Assembly: GCA_039619475.1 (NCBI GenBank)
Contig: CM077116.1
Location: 4,774,001 to 4,838,000, forward strand
Reading direction: 5' to 3'
Length of the DNA: 64,000 nucleotides
Origin: Icerya purchasi
Taxonomy: Eukaryota > Arthropoda > Insecta > Hemiptera > Monophlebidae
Position numbers and translations under genes: made by a program. Positions within the stretch are counted from its first letter, which is position 1, and the number at the start of each line of letters is the position of its first letter. This document shows, in pieces, positions 1 to 13,743 of the stretch. Below the pieces are notes generated by a model, which worked only from the letters and a program-made list of their open reading frames with translations, did not search any database and was not told the origin of the DNA.

Positions 1-2158
1 AAGGTACAAACTCGCTTCTAAGAAGTTATGGAAATAGAAAACATGGCTCGCATTTATTCCGGATTGCGTTCGATTTTTTAAAAGATATTAAACCGAGAAG
101 TTGTTGCTGTTAAAAAGTACGTAACTGTGTTGTTAAGGGAGTTCCTTGGAACCTACTATCATCACTAAAAGAAAGAATACAAACTTCTAAGTGATTCTAA
201 AGCTGCCGAGTTGCCGATGTTTTTAATGATTTTATTTTAATTTAATTTTAGCGCAATTTCCACTTCGGTACATTATTCTAATAAAATGTATTGAATTGTC
301 AAAAATTTGAATTTTAAATCTAAAAGCGCTACCCGCAAATTTAACTTTAATCGCCAATGGTTTAGACAAATGCTAATGTATACGAAATGTTGTAAATTAA
401 TAAAACAATTAAATCGAAATTCGATATACGGACACGTGTATGAAGCGGTACATTACATTTATGTAGGATATATAGACATGTGTATATTTCAAACCGTACA
501 TTAATACTAAAAAATTTTTATAAAATAACATTTCAAGTTAACTATTAAAATATTCGTAATTTTAGGCGAATATTTAGAATACATAGAATTATCAAAAGCA
601 AAACTAATCACCGGTATTACACATGTCTTCCATGTCACTGTAAGTAGCAATTGCGTATTATATTAACAGAATAAATAGAACGGAGGTATGCGTTCATTTC
701 TAGGACCTCGCCGACAAGCTAACATGCAACTAATGAAAATAAAAAAAAAGTAAAAAAAAGTTCGATTCGTTTTGAACGGCCTGTGAAGTATAGAATTTTA
801 CGTGTCTATAGGTTTTACCATCCTCAGTCTTTCTTCTTACTGATTAGATTATAATAACGGAGATTTGATAATCCGCTTCAACTTAATTTTTATCGTGAAA
901 TCATGGGGGAAGATTGAGAAACCGTTCGACGGCGAACGAAGAAGAGTCTTGTGTGTTCGGTTTGTTTCTTCTTTATTGTAATATTACCGTTACCGAAGTG
1001 GCACGCGAAGTTAAATTCTGAAAAATTTGGACGACCGTATTAGTATTTGTATTATTTTGTATCGTTCCGCCGTGAAGAATAAATTATGTAAATAACGACT
1101 GGTAAATAGTAGCGAAAAAATGCAATCTCACGAGATGGCTGCGGGAAACGCGACGCGATTTAATAGGAAAGAAGGAAATAAAATTTCTCGCTCGATATAA
1201 GTCGCAAAAAAGTAACACCGTTATCGGAAGAGAAGATACCACGACGACTACCTGATCGATTTGCATGCGCACACATATAAAAGAAGAAAGACGTGCCGAC
1301 GCATAATTGTAAACCATTACACCATCTCTTCCCATATACATAAATGTTTCCGCGGATACAACAATGAGCTGCTGCATCGTATGCCGGCAATTCCTTCAAA
1401 TCAGCTCGTTGGTCGACAATTTTACACTCCGCTCTAAGTGTGAAAAATTATTCCTGAGCAATCTCCGAATTAGTGGGGTCAATATTTATCGCAGTCGTTT
1501 TATGATGGTTGTTTAATCATTTTTACCATTACACGATATCATGATATACTGTCATGTTCCTGGCAGCGAAAAAAAGTGTACACTATTAAATAACACGGTC
1601 TCTGTGCCAAGTAAAGTTTTTCAACCTCATTAAGTCCTTGACTGGGATGTACACAGAGAACAGATGTAGCGCTTGATATAGTTGTAGTTTAAAAAAGCCT
1701 ATTTACTATTAATGCCGGATTTCCGATGGAACCATTGATTCAACTCGATAAAGAACTATTTCATTACTACACGTTTTCATATCCATTGACAGCGTGTAAA
1801 AGATCTCGGTGCAGCTGGCGTATTATTTCACTCGTTGAATCCTTCTGAATAATTTCGCTTAGTGTCTGTAGCTCTATTCTTATTCATAACGTTCCCAATT
1901 TCTTTTAAAATTTTAATTATTTCCGACTTCTTCAGCGTTCTTCAACTTATACCATCTCTTTTCTCCTCTCTATTATATAGTAACATTGCCCTTTCCACCC
2001 GTTCCGTTCTCCGTTCTCGCTAATCTACTCAAAATAATCGATCTACGCGGGGATTTCCCGGTCATATACTCTCTGATTCATTCTGTCCCGTCTGTAATGG
2101 ACGACATCCTTTTCGAAAACGTTCTCAGATCTTCTTTTCTGGTACAGAAACTTTCATC
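1..2158. other. AT-rich stretch without a recognisable gene
   Basis: No open frame longer than about 100 codons and no protein motif that I recognise on either strand. The frames between about 1.08 and 1.40 kb on the minus strand overlap one another and lack family features. I see no RNA gene or terminal-repeat structure. Confidence 0.6.
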
Positions 2159-2515
2159 GTACTATCCGGTTTAATTTTTATCCTTTCTAATCCTCTTCCA
2201 ACCGTACTTCTTGGTACAATTTTCCGCTCAATCTTCGCGGCCGATTCGAATTCTTTCCCTTTTTTGTCCACTATCACTTTTATTTTCTGCTTACATTTTC
2301 ACTACTTCTTCATTCCGTCATCTGCATTTTTTCGCTTTATTCTTCATTTTTACACCGCTTACACGCTGTCCTATTGCAATGCCAACCAAGTTTTGTTTGA
2401 ATGCCCCCGTTTCTAACCTCCTTATAAGCGCTCCCTTCGTTCTTTCTCTTCTGCTAATTGAGTATAATGCCCCTTCTCGCTGCCCTTATAGTCTTCCACC
2501 TTAAATAAAATTCCT
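2159..2515 (+). pseudogene. Decayed 3' end of an RNase H-type LINE
   Basis: Pyrimidine-rich coding debris. One frame reads CNANQVLFECPRF just before a stop, and upstream a SWYNFP-like stretch is followed by a region aligning with the C-terminus of the better preserved element at 16.57-18.2 kb (there SWFADFP ... CDANNILFEC). In LINEs with a C-terminal RNase H domain this Cys-containing tail follows the RNase H fold. The copy has frameshifts and stops, and I cannot place its 5' limit or a clean poly(A) end. The family match is inferred from order and spacing of shared residues. Confidence 0.55.
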
Positions 2516-5500
2516 ATCTAGTCAAACATATCGCAGTTTCCTCCGGCTACTTTTTACGAAAATCGTAGCCGCAATGCGACAACAACATTTAACCATATAT
2601 ATTGAAACATTTATGTTTGATTTTAAAGTCTTCGCGAGAATGCCAACCACGAGATCTTTTAGAATTCGTGGACTTTATATTATTCTTAATTTATTTTATG
2701 AAATTGAAATTATGATTTATTTTAAATCTGACTAATTTCCAACAGCTATCTTTCGTAAACGGCCGACTGCTGAAAAAACACAATTATCATATATACATAT
2801 ACAGCGCAAAACAACGATTATAAAATTAAAAGCAAAACGGTGGTACGTATCAGTGTTGACGGCGGCGAACCCGGTGGCGTGGCAGGATACGACGGAATCT
2901 AGGACCTCCTCGGTGATGGAAAGGATACTTTTTAATTTTTAGTTCAGTTTACGCGATCAACGCGAATGATACTTTACTGTTACGGGGACTTTTAATTAAG
3001 CGCGATTTAATAACTTCCTCATGTCCGACAATAAATTCAGGAAAGCGTCAACTTATACCAATACGAACAATTACAGTAGCAAGTCAAAAACAGGCGACTT
3101 GCGAAGGACGGGGAAACTACTCCTTCTATTGTAGACAGGAACTGACTTCCAGATGAGTATCTTAACCGAAGGTAAAAACCTGACTAACTCTAAACTAAAA
3201 AAAACTTCATTAGATCTTTCGCCATTTCTTCTTTCTTTCCACCCCGTAGCCGCTGGCTTTTATCGAATCAGGCACAACACGCTTCTTCAAGCAGTGATTT
3301 ATGATTTTTTAAGTCCAGTCGATAATAGGATCTCGCACACACGCACACATACACTCGCATCACTTTTTCCAAATTATTCTTTATTTTATTTTATTTTATT
3401 TTTTTATATGCTGTACAATATAATGTACACCATGCAATATCTATATGTCTCTTAGGACACTTTCCAAGCCACCTCTTCTCATTTCTCTGCTCAGCTCTGC
3501 GGCTTTGCCACTCTTCGTATACGCTCCCTTGTACATAATCTGCTCGCAAGTCATTCCATTCGTTTCGATCTGCTCTGGGTTCCAAACCGTAAGGGGAAAC
3601 AGAAGGGAAGATTCCTTGGCTTAGACCGCTACATCTTCCCACCTCTATTTTTCTACAATTACTGCTTCTAGCTTGTTTCCTTCGTGTAAAAATTTTCATT
3701 TCGAAGTGCTAAATTTAAAAAAAAGGACATACCGCTTTTGAGAGGCAAATTTTTTATTCCATAATGATTTATGACGTTAAAAGAGACGCGATAAGAAGCA
3801 AATTATTCGGCAATAACGTATTTTGTATCAGCTTGTAGGTGAAAAAGGAAACCAGCGGACTGTGTTGTTTAAATTAGTCTCTTACGCACGGGCCTCACAG
3901 TTTTGTCGCATAACTTTATTTTGCAAAGAACCCCATCTCCTACGAATTTTCCTTTCTGTTGCCAAGGTGTTGCCCCCTCAACTCCCTCCATAATGTGTGA
4001 CTGACCAGCACTCTCACCCCATCGGCGGCCCCCTTTTATAAATAACAAAACAGTCGCTAACATACTTGAGAATTCTCCCAATGTAATTTCATCGGTGACA
4101 CAGTTTATCAGAATTAGTGGAATAAGCACAGTTATCTAGAAGAACAAACCGCGTATCCTCATACTGTAATAGCCACAGTAGTTAAACACGGTGTATAGGG
4201 TGTTGCGTTTACAAAAAAAAAAAAAAAAATATTCAACATCTCGGATGAAAAAAATGATTACGGTCTGTCGAATACAAAATACTGGAAACCAGTTAGCGCT
4301 TTACACACAGACATGGTATTGTTGCCTAGATAGAGCCGACTTGGAAAAAATGGTTACATTGCATCGCAAACATAACGATTGTTTTATGATCAATAGCGCA
4401 AAATCTTACGACGACACTGATAATCGTTCTGGCTGGGTTGTCATAATATGTTTAGTTTCAATCGTCTCTTAAATCCATCAGTTTATCGGCTGGTTTCCCA
4501 AATTCGGCTCGCCGGGCTAAGGATTTTTAATATAAAGAAGGAGAATACTTGTGAGACAAATTTTTTATCTATAAGACGTTAACTGGATGAACATATTGTA
4601 CTAATAGGATCAATATAAAAATAACCACTAAAAAGTGCGAGCCAGATTAATGAGTAATAAATAAACTGTAAGCATAAGTGTTCGTATGTAAGACTCCCCC
4701 CCCCCCCAAACAAAACATAAAAAGAACGAAAAACAAACGAATAAAAGAAAGTGTGCATATTTATTCTGGAAATGAGTTTCGCTTGAAAATGAAATTTCAC
4801 CGAAGCAGGAAACCGAATATGTGATTAGGATCATTGACATCAAGTGTAAATGCGGCAAATATGGAGCTCCGAAACTTTTTCTACATATAACGTTGTGTGA
4901 ATAATCAAGATATACACTCATGCTTAAGCATATTTGGGCTGATGGCTCAAGTAATCGGCAGAGATTATTGTAAGAAAGTGAGTTAATTCAAGGCATTCAT
5001 AGGCGGGGTATAATGGATATTATTTAGCGCGTCGATTTGCTCGAACCGACACTTTAAAAATGACAATTTATAGCTTTGAAGATGGAATGGATGAAGAAAG
5101 CTGATACAGAAAGACCGAGCGAAAATGTTTCATTAGTGGCGCCGCATTTTGAAAGATGGAGACGTCACAAATTTCGGCGATGCAGAAAAATGTTTACTCT
5201 TTGATCAGAACGATTTAGGGCCGTATCTGCGCGCGAGCCATCAGAAAAGAAATCTGATACAATTCCGAACTCTATTAGATCAAACATTGCTGATATTCGT
5301 CTTTACTAGAGATCGTCGACTAATTTAGAGAGAAAAAGAAAAAAAGAAAAAGCAACCGAAACGAAAAAACGTAAAAAAAGTCCGAATGTTGGAACAGATG
5401 AAAGAGATATATTCTCGAGGGAACACTGGCGAGCACTTCGCACTATTATCTCGATCATCGTGATAGTCCCTTAACTTCTTTCCCGAAGCAAGACTCATCC

Positions 5501-8500
5501 GATTTCACCGATATTCGAATGACGCTGCTTCAGTTTATTTGGGCCAATATAATAATATAGTCTTTTGCTCCTATCAGTTTTCCTTTGATTCTTGCCGCTT
5601 TCTGTTCGTTAAACTTCTTATTTGCAGGTTAAACATTGGAAGAAAGTGTCGCATTCCTTGAGGTTCTCTTTCAAAAACAAATATCTAGAGCCTAATGCTG
5701 AAATTTTTTTATCAAAACCGCCGTTAAAAGTAAATAACATTTTCGGCTACCAATAGAATTACCCATCGCAGACGGTTTCACATCCATCCTTTTCACACAT
5801 GCCCGACTAAAAATGTTCATTTAATACGTTTAATAAAAGTAACGCTCCGCAAGTGTCGAATTCCTTATCAATATCATAAATATATTCGCTACAAAACTCT
5901 GAATCTGCGAAGAATTTTTTCTAATCAAAATTTATTTCTCATCTTTTGTTGCAACAGTAATACGTTAAATGGTCGAGTAAGTACACCAAAAGTTACCGAA
6001 AGCAGCGCAGATGTAAAGATATTTCGGTATATTAACGATTAAATAAATTTAAAGTACAACTTAATATTATTTAACAAGTTTTGTAGCAAGGTGCACTCCG
6101 ATGAACGGTACCCGATTATATACATATTTACCGTAAAATTCTCTACCTGCACCAGTATACATTTTATGTACACGCTTATTGCTCGGCTTATAATTTGACC
6201 ACTTTTTCTTATAAAATCTGTACCGCGCGTTTCTTTTTTATGCATAAAGGCGCATCGATTTACTATCATGCACATAACTGTACATCATAATTACTCTAAC
6301 TAAAATAAGTAAATCGATCATTTTTACGGATTTTTATTACTCAAAAGATGATCAAATTTGCTCAGGATTAGTCGCAATATACACACGGAATGACGTAAAA
6401 ACTAGACATACAAGACGCAATTACGAGACTCAGTCGCACTGTCTATATGACTCAAATTTATCGGAGAAGTTTTTATTTGGATTCTCCGTAGCTGAAAATG
6501 CGAATGTATAGCTAGATTTTTGGAGAAGTTGAACATTTTTCTGTTTTCTAAATGTTTTTTACCAAATAATAAAACCTTTAAAATTGTTAACTGCCACAAT
6601 TACTCAAAATAAAATTAAAAAAAAAAGAAAGTAAATACTTCGTAAATGTAAATAACATTCAAAGCTTATTTCAGCTGTCTGAATTTTCTAAATAAACTTT
6701 TTCTCCAAAATTGATGAATGACGGAACAGTTTTCGTCAAATCTAAAGAATACATACATATACATATTTTCATATAATATATATATGAAAATATCCCCTTG
6801 ATTCCGAGTTAAGATTTCTGTCTTTTATTGATGAGTCCGTAAGTGGCTTATCAAGCCAGTAAGATAACGTAATGGGATAAAAGAAGAAGGCTAGGAAAAG
6901 TATATAGAATATGGAACAGGATTTATGAGCAAGGGAACAGATAAGAAAAGAAAATTTAGTAATTGTGTGAAGAATGAGGGAATAGAAGCGCAGTCGATTC
7001 CCCCATTATCTAGTTTTGCAAGGCTTGATCAGTGGAACGGAACAATCTGCGATGACTGAGCCAGAGATTACACGGCTAAAAGGATTAAACAGCAGACTCT
7101 TAACCCTGACGCGGTACGCATCGCAGAAATTCACAAAAGACGGAAGAGTTGAATTTCGATTCACAGGAATCGGCGTAAAAATTTTCAGAAATTCTTTTCT
7201 GTACTCTTCGGATATTCGAGGTTGGCACCTGACAAAAACAGTTTAAGAGAAGTTCCTCGATATGAATAAGTTTTCGAATATTACGAACTATGCAGAAACG
7301 AAATAATAACGATTGCGGAGTAAATGGTGCCGTTTTAAGTTCTTTATGAACGTTGTTAGAAAGCAGGAACCGGTTAATCAAGCTCTTTCCTAAACGAGTA
7401 ATTATGAATAAAGCGCTTACTTTTTTTTTATAAAACATTGCATCTGAAGAGATCGAGTGCAGCTGAGCTTTCCGAATTCTCGACTAAAACCGCAATTTTG
7501 GCTTTAAAGTTTTTTGAAAATGGTCGTACGGTATTAACTTTAGACATCTTGTTAGAGTTAACGATAATATCTGTTAGTCTTATTAATATTTTCTACCCAG
7601 ACAGTGTTGCCTTTAAAATCAGATAAATTCAACAAAACAGTTTTATTAGTTTTGTTATTTAAACAACAGTGCGCGAAGGATTAGGGGAAGATTTACCTTC
7701 AGACGAAGTCGGCATTAATTTAATTCGCGTTGGAATTCAAATATTAATAACGACCGAGCTTCCAATAGTTTTCTTTGGCTTCTTCGCAGAGTTTTTGAAT
7801 GTTTCTATGTAGCTTTTCATATTCTGTTGACCTCTCTCTTGATAAACAGAAGGAGCGTTTTGCACTGTTCTCAACAGTAGACGTGAAAGATTTTTTTTTT
7901 TAGTAAAATATAAATTCAACAATTAAACGTAATCTGAATAGAATGATCTTCAACATTTTTTTACATTCACGCTATTACCATCTAAAAGTATCGTATTTTA
8001 CTAGGAGTCTTCCTTTTTGATAACTGAGAGTAAGATCGAGAGGGAAAGCGAATTTATCATTTAGTAAGATACATTCTATCGGCAGTGGAGTAATTTATAT
8101 TAGCAGAAAAATTTTTCGTTACAAATGAATTATATATTCGTACGAATTTGGTGATCTCTTTTTTTGGTGGAGGGAGGCTACTGTGTCTTTCTAATATTTA
8201 AAAAAAATTAAAAAACACAAACTAATATTTAAATTTATCGTTAAAATTATCTTTTTTCATAAATTAATATTCGTCGTCGAGGTTTTTATATTATTTATTC
8301 CTTTTCTTTTTTTTTTTTTTTTTGGAGCGCCAACTAAATACACCCTGGTAGTCATTAAGAATTAAAGAATAAAAAAACAAAAAGGAAGGAGAGATATTAG
8401 ATTTTAATATTGGTGACCGAAGAGCAGGAAACAAAGCGAAAGTAGGTAAGATGTACAATAACGAATAATTAAAATTTGCGAGAGAAGAAGGGAACGCTCT

Positions 8501-9006
8501 TGCGAAAGAAATCAACATTCGAAAACGATCCGCGTCACAAACACAGTTACGAGATGTTACTTGTTTCGGTTAATTTTAATTATAATCACGATGTACTAAA
8601 TTAAAACCTTGGCTCGTGCAATACCTTTTTATTATATATCAGATGATGCGGAAATATATTGAGTTTGGTAAAATAAATTCAAAAATTGTTTTTGAACAAA
8701 TTATAATATGTATCAAGTCATGAACCGAAAGATAAAACATAGATTTCTTTATGAAGGAACTGGGCGGCACCAATGAAGCAAGGGCAGATTTTCACATAAT
8801 CAAATTCTTTGATATAAAAATAAAATTTTTAAAATGATTTTCGATATTTCTGACAAAATTATTAACGTAAAAAAAAAAAAAAATGTACTATCAAGACTTA
8901 TACTCTTATATGTAAAAAGATAACAAAAAAAACAGTACGCTATGATTCCGATGCAGTTAACTGGTACACTTGTTTCATATTTATTAATATAAAATCGTTA
9001 AGAAAG
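2516..9006. other. Long unassigned AT-rich block
   Basis: No gene recognised. Visible landmarks are a TTTTA-type run near 3.38-3.40 kb, an A-tract near 4.21-4.23 kb, a pure 12-C tract at 4696-4707, and a small palindrome near 6.77-6.79 kb. Small open frames (for example minus-strand frames near 3.4-4.1 kb and 7.1-7.4 kb) have no recognisable motif and are treated as chance. Confidence 0.55.
4696..4707 (+). repeat. Poly(C) homopolymer, 12 bases
   Basis: Uninterrupted run of 12 C in an otherwise AT-rich background. Length is likely to vary between individuals or reads. No function inferred. Confidence 0.9.
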
Positions 9007-9021
9007 AAAAAAGCGATCACT

Positions 9022-9506
9022 ACCTAAAATTGGCTCTGGGCCCACTATGGAACCAACGATGGATGGCCATCCCGTGTTAAAATAAACGTCGCCAAATTAA
9101 GCAGAATGTCCGACCATGGAAGACTCACCTGAGCCGAAGAAAAGATGATGTAATCGTTACCAGACTCCGGCTGGGACATACGCAACTCACACATGGTTAC
9201 TTACTGCAGAAGACACCGGCTCCAATCTGCAGCATATGTAATTCTGATCTTTCTGTTTTCCATGTCCTCACAGAATGTCTTCAGTTCAATTCCTTCAGAT
9301 TAACACATACCTTCCCTCCTTCTTGTCCAATATAATCTCTGATGACCCTACTATCCTTTCTAACCTAATCAGTTTCCTGCACCATGCAAAGTTATACTAG
9401 TCAATATAAATTCCGTAATTCATCTACATAACATATACCCGTGCCTCTAGCCGATAGTTGCTGTCATGGCACCTAAATTTAAACAAAATAAATAAATAAA
9501 ATTTAA
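9022..9506 (+). mobile_element. 5'-truncated I-type LINE, 3' end only
   Basis: The insert ends in TAAA repeats (near 9487-9501) rather than a plain poly(A), as in I-type LINEs. It is flanked by imperfect 15-bp direct repeats, 9007-9021 and 9507-9521 (AAAAAAGCGATCACT versus AAAAAAGCAATCATT, 13 of 15 identical), the expected target-site duplication. Only the extreme C-terminus and 3' UTR remain, so this is a typical dead-on-arrival copy. The mismatches suggest some age. Confidence 0.75.
9025..9335 (+). pseudogene. C-terminal piece of I-type LINE ORF2
   Basis: After one frameshift near 9.10 kb the frame reads through RLRLGHTQLTHGYLL, then CSICNSDLSVFHVLTEC, and ends with a TAA at 9333-9335. The R-L-R-x-G-H-T-x-L-T-H-G-Y-L motif followed by a C-x2-C-x9-H-x4-C finger is the standard tail of LINE polyproteins, downstream of the reverse transcriptase and RNase H domains. 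Endonuclease, reverse transcriptase and RNase H are absent. An in-frame TGA ends the first short segment. It cannot make a functional protein. Confidence 0.75.
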
Positions 9507-9730
9507 AAAAAAGCAATCATTCTGTTATAAATTCAAAAACTGATTATTTTTTGTTAAATATAGTTAGTTAACCCTAGATTTTCAAAAAAAAAAAAGTAAT
9601 AATATATAATAACTTACACGTTTACTCATTATGAAATAATAAACTTAAATATTGATACTTTTTTTTACCGCTCAGTTAAACTTGTAAATTTTAAAAAATG
9701 GCCGTCGAAAGAAACGTATAGAACATGAAC

Positions 9731-9993
9731 TTTTAAGAAAATGTAAAAAAAAAAAAACAAAATGCTTTTAAGTGATTGTTATTTTAAACTGACCAATAGT
9801 TTTTTTTTTGAAAGGATAGTAATAATAAATAAATAAATATTTTTTGTACTACAAAATTTTTAAGAAAATGCAAAAAAAAAAAACAAAATGCTTTTAAGTG
9901 ATTGTTATTTTAAACTGATCGATGTTTTTTTTGTTTTTTTTTTTAATGGTTAATAGTAATAAATAAAAAATAAATATTTTTTGTACTACAAAA
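9731..9993. repeat. Imperfect tandem duplication, two units of about 130 bp
   Basis: Unit 1 is about 9731-9856 and unit 2 about 9857-9993. Both start with TTTTAAGAAAATG, contain CAAAATGCTTTTAAGTGATT, a T-run and a run of AAATAAATA, and end with TTTTTTGTACTACAAAA. Differences are mainly in homopolymer lengths. Confidence 0.8.
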
Positions 9994-12774
9994 GAAAAAA
10001 CAATAAAAAAAAAAAATGCATTTAAAAAAGGGCAGTTCTTTTATCACATTGGCTACGGTAAAAGAAGTTTATAAGCAATTATTTGCGTCTTTTTAAAAAT
10101 CATATTTTATACGATTTTTATAAGTTTAACCTTACGGTAAGAGGGATCAATGTACAAATTTATTTCAGGGTGAGTAAACGAATAAATTTCTTTCATTATT
10201 ATCATTATATTTCTTTTCGAAACGTACCTTAATATTACATTTAGTAAAATCTACCTTCTTAATAATTTTATACTGACAAATATAGACTTAAAAGTACAAT
10301 TTACTATTAAAAATAAATACGAGTGGACTAGTACCGATTAATTTTTCCGTAATATCATAATTATTATTATTATTATTGTTATTATTTTCTAAATTTAATA
10401 TACTATGATTGTAGTCTAAACTTAATCAAAATTATTCGCGATGAATGCCAATTTTTAATAATTAAGTTTTTGTAAAAATTAAAGTAGCGATAGCTGATGG
10501 CCAATTCGATGATAATCGAAACTTTATTGGAGCATATTTCATCGTTTTCAGTGCAGCCTTGTTATATTAAGTGTAATTTTACTTGAGAAGAATATGGTAG
10601 TCGGCGCCGCCGGCGGTAATCAGTTGACATAGCGTTGATAAATGCTACCTGTGCAACATTACGACCTCTTTCTTTCGAGGTAGCAGCGTGTGCGTCACAT
10701 TGTTTCCAAAGGATCATCGGCTCGCGCAGTAGCCAGATCGTTATAATTTCGCTTAAGCCTCGTTCTTGTGTAGTGATCGAAGAGATGGTCTCAATAAATT
10801 TTCGAACCGGAGATTTTCACAGCTGTTTATAGTAGTTGCTTCGATGTATTTTTTATCGATAGCATCATCGGCTGCACGTTTTACACGATGGTCAGTATTT
10901 CTCGAACTTTCCTCTGCAAACATCGATACTACGCGCGATTTTTCTACACTCGGTTACGCGTCGGTGTCTCAGCAGAACACAGAAGATGTTTTAAAATGAT
11001 GTCGTGATTATGTAAAGGTGACCGAAGCCAGCAAATCTCTGTACGCGCTCGACAGTCGCGATAACGTCCAATAATAGATAGCTTCTGCCTATATGTCTGC
11101 CGTTTAAAAATTCACACAATTATCCTCTTCGGCCCCGTTTCATGCCGTCCTTATCATATCTTCTTTCCTTCAATCACGACGATGACCAAGAATAACAATA
11201 CAAAGGACAAAAATATAATCAATAATCAACCGGCTATAATTTACCGTTCGCACGTTTTTCCGACAACGCTGTTATAACATTGGCCGGTAACGCTTGGCGC
11301 TTAACAACGATTACTCTTCGACGGCCACATCATTTACTTCGTGCTTCGTCCAATTAATATCGACTAAAGTACTTTCAGGACAATTTGTCAATCACCGAAC
11401 AAGACTGATCCGGTGAGCGTCATGCTCAGAGTCACTCAGAACGAACAGTTAATTTCACTCGGAGTAGTGGACAATTTGATTGATTGATTGTTTTTATTAT
11501 TACTATTATCGTTAACCCGTTCGGTACGCGACTTTACAGTGCACTTTATAAGTAACATTTTAACTTTTCACATTCAACGTAAGGAAATGGGACATTTATT
11601 CCAAATATAAACGCATACGATATTCGGCGTATTTATGTATGTTTTTCTCCACATGTACAGAATTTCGTTTGCGATCAGTTCGATATCAGCCATTGGCTGA
11701 TTTTTTTGAACATGTTTTTTTCGATTCGTAGTAAAGATTGTGCGTCAATCGAACGCAGAGTGATAGATCTGCCTATTCTTTCCGGTCAAAAGGAGCGCGG
11801 ATCAGGTAAATATATAAGTGCCGATTAATTTAAACAGATAAAAAGGAGTAAATCTGTAAATAAAGCTAACCATGAATAATTATGACACTACATCGTATGT
11901 CATTTTCATTTCAATGAAAATAAGTGAGTAGCAGTATTATACTCAGCAATAAGAATTACTCAGTTACCGCCTTCACTGTGTATCAAAAATGATAGTCCCA
12001 GTTAATTTATAAAGTGCGCCCGTGCTAATCTCTATAGCAGCAATGAAATTACATAAATATGTTATGGTATGCATATGTCTTATGAACTGAGTTTAAAATT
12101 CTGCTTATCACGGGGAAATGTTACGAAATTTTTTTTGTAATGATTTTCACTTAGAACTAGTCGGAATTTAGTGTCTCTTATATTTACATTATGGTAAACA
12201 TTTTATTCAATTAGTGATCAACCGTGTAAGCTGTGAGGGATTAGCACTCAGCAGTGTGTTCCCCATTACTTCTTGTATAATCTAGGACAAACCGAACGTT
12301 CTGTTTTTTATTTTAATCTATACCAGACTGTTATCTAACTATTTAATTGCTAATGAGTTTGAAATTTTTAACCGTTTATATATTACCCGACATTCGGTTT
12401 CATTTCGTGTACTTTAAATTACGACCACGATCGCGAATATATCGGTTCACTGCTGGGTCTAAGCAGCTTTTCATTTTACCCGTATCGATCTTGAGCCTTA
12501 TTCGTCCACTTCACCCTAGGCTGCTTTCTGCATGCCGCCCAGCCATCTGTTCGCGATGGCGTTCTCTGTTACTTGTAGTTCATTGTGCATCATTTTCTGA
12601 TTCCATCCATCATCTATTCACCGAGCCACGTCTTTCGTTCAGTTCTATTTGAGTCTGTTGTCTCATCCACGTACTGTGTTTCCTCTCTGATAACTCTTCA
12701 TGTCCGATACATTAATCGTGTATGAGCTATGGAATATCGAAGTCCGGGTGTAATTGATAGACACATACCAGACT
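9994..12774. other. Unassigned block with an ATT microsatellite
   Basis: Contains (TTA)n at about 10360-10387. Overlapping plus-strand open frames at 10635-10999 and 12347-12652 are the longest, but neither resembles a protein family I know and no splice structure is evident. I see no terminal repeats. Confidence 0.5.
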
Positions 12775-13447
12775 GAGGGGCGATAATTCTGCCGGTCTTA
12801 TTTTATATCTAATGTGAGCAGCTACTGAAAGAGCACCAGGCTATCGGTGATAATGTCAAGGCAACTGGATTGTTAAATAAACTGAATGCCGAACGCCGAA
12901 AAAGGTGGACCGAGGCTGTTGAAACACTAAATTTTACTCATAACAGTAAAAAAGGCTCGGAATCTGCTTAAGATATTGGGTTCAGACCCTGTGTCTATAA
13001 GAAAGATTAATTCCGTAATTTCCGCCTATAGAGTGGTCGCAAGGCTATTGGAAGCGACTAAAATGACGATCGAGAAAAAAAAGTCAGAGCCGCGAGGAAA
13101 AAACTACGCCTAGCAAGACGAGAAATAGGACCGACATAAGATACAGCAGTGACATGCACAGAACTGAACTCACTCTGACACTGAAGCAAATGAAATCTGG
13201 AAAAGCGGCAGGATTTGATGGTGTGTTCCCGGAGTTTATTAAACATCTTGAACCCAAAGCTCTATGAGTTACCTGCTATATATATATATACAATAATTTT
13301 CTTAAATCTGGAAATATCCCAATGGATTAGGAAAAAATCAAGAGCATAGCAATTCAAAAACCTGGGAAAGAAGGAACAGAGGCTTCGTATGATAGACCAA
13401 CTCTCTCTTGTCTGTGCCATATAAGATATTTGAGCGCATCATATTAA
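12775..13447 (+). pseudogene. BS-type LINE ORF2, piece 1 (pre-RT and early RT)
   Basis: Recognisable runs are EQLLKEHQAIGDNVKATGLL, then RRKRWTEAVETLNFTHNSKK, then KSGKAAGFDGVFPEFIKHL (early reverse-transcriptase block), and finally FERIIL at the TTAA where piggyBac entered. There is an in-frame TGA after EPKAL (about 13265), a TA-repeat interruption near 13.28 kb and several frameshifts. The endonuclease domain expected upstream is not recognisable. Confidence 0.75.
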
Positions 13448-13743
13448 CCCTCGATTAATCGCGCGGACGATATATGTCATTCACTGTTTTTTCTTTTTTT
13501 TAGTTATAACTTTTAATATCTAGAAAATTGAACATTACCCATTCATGTAGCTCCTACGTAAACCTTATCAATCGCATTGCAATAATCAGTTAAATCATCG
13601 TAGTGTGTATACTTTTCATAAAGTGCATTAAACATGCTTGGTGACGATTGTCATCCGCGTGAGCATTTATATACGTTTATTTCGTGTTATTTATGCGTGA
13701 GTAAAAATCGCTTTAGATTTTTACTGCGATGTATAAGATTTGA

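Noticed and set aside
10635..10999. Two overlapping plus-strand frames that could be a gene
   Set aside because: No recognised motif, no supporting splice signals, and overlap in different frames.
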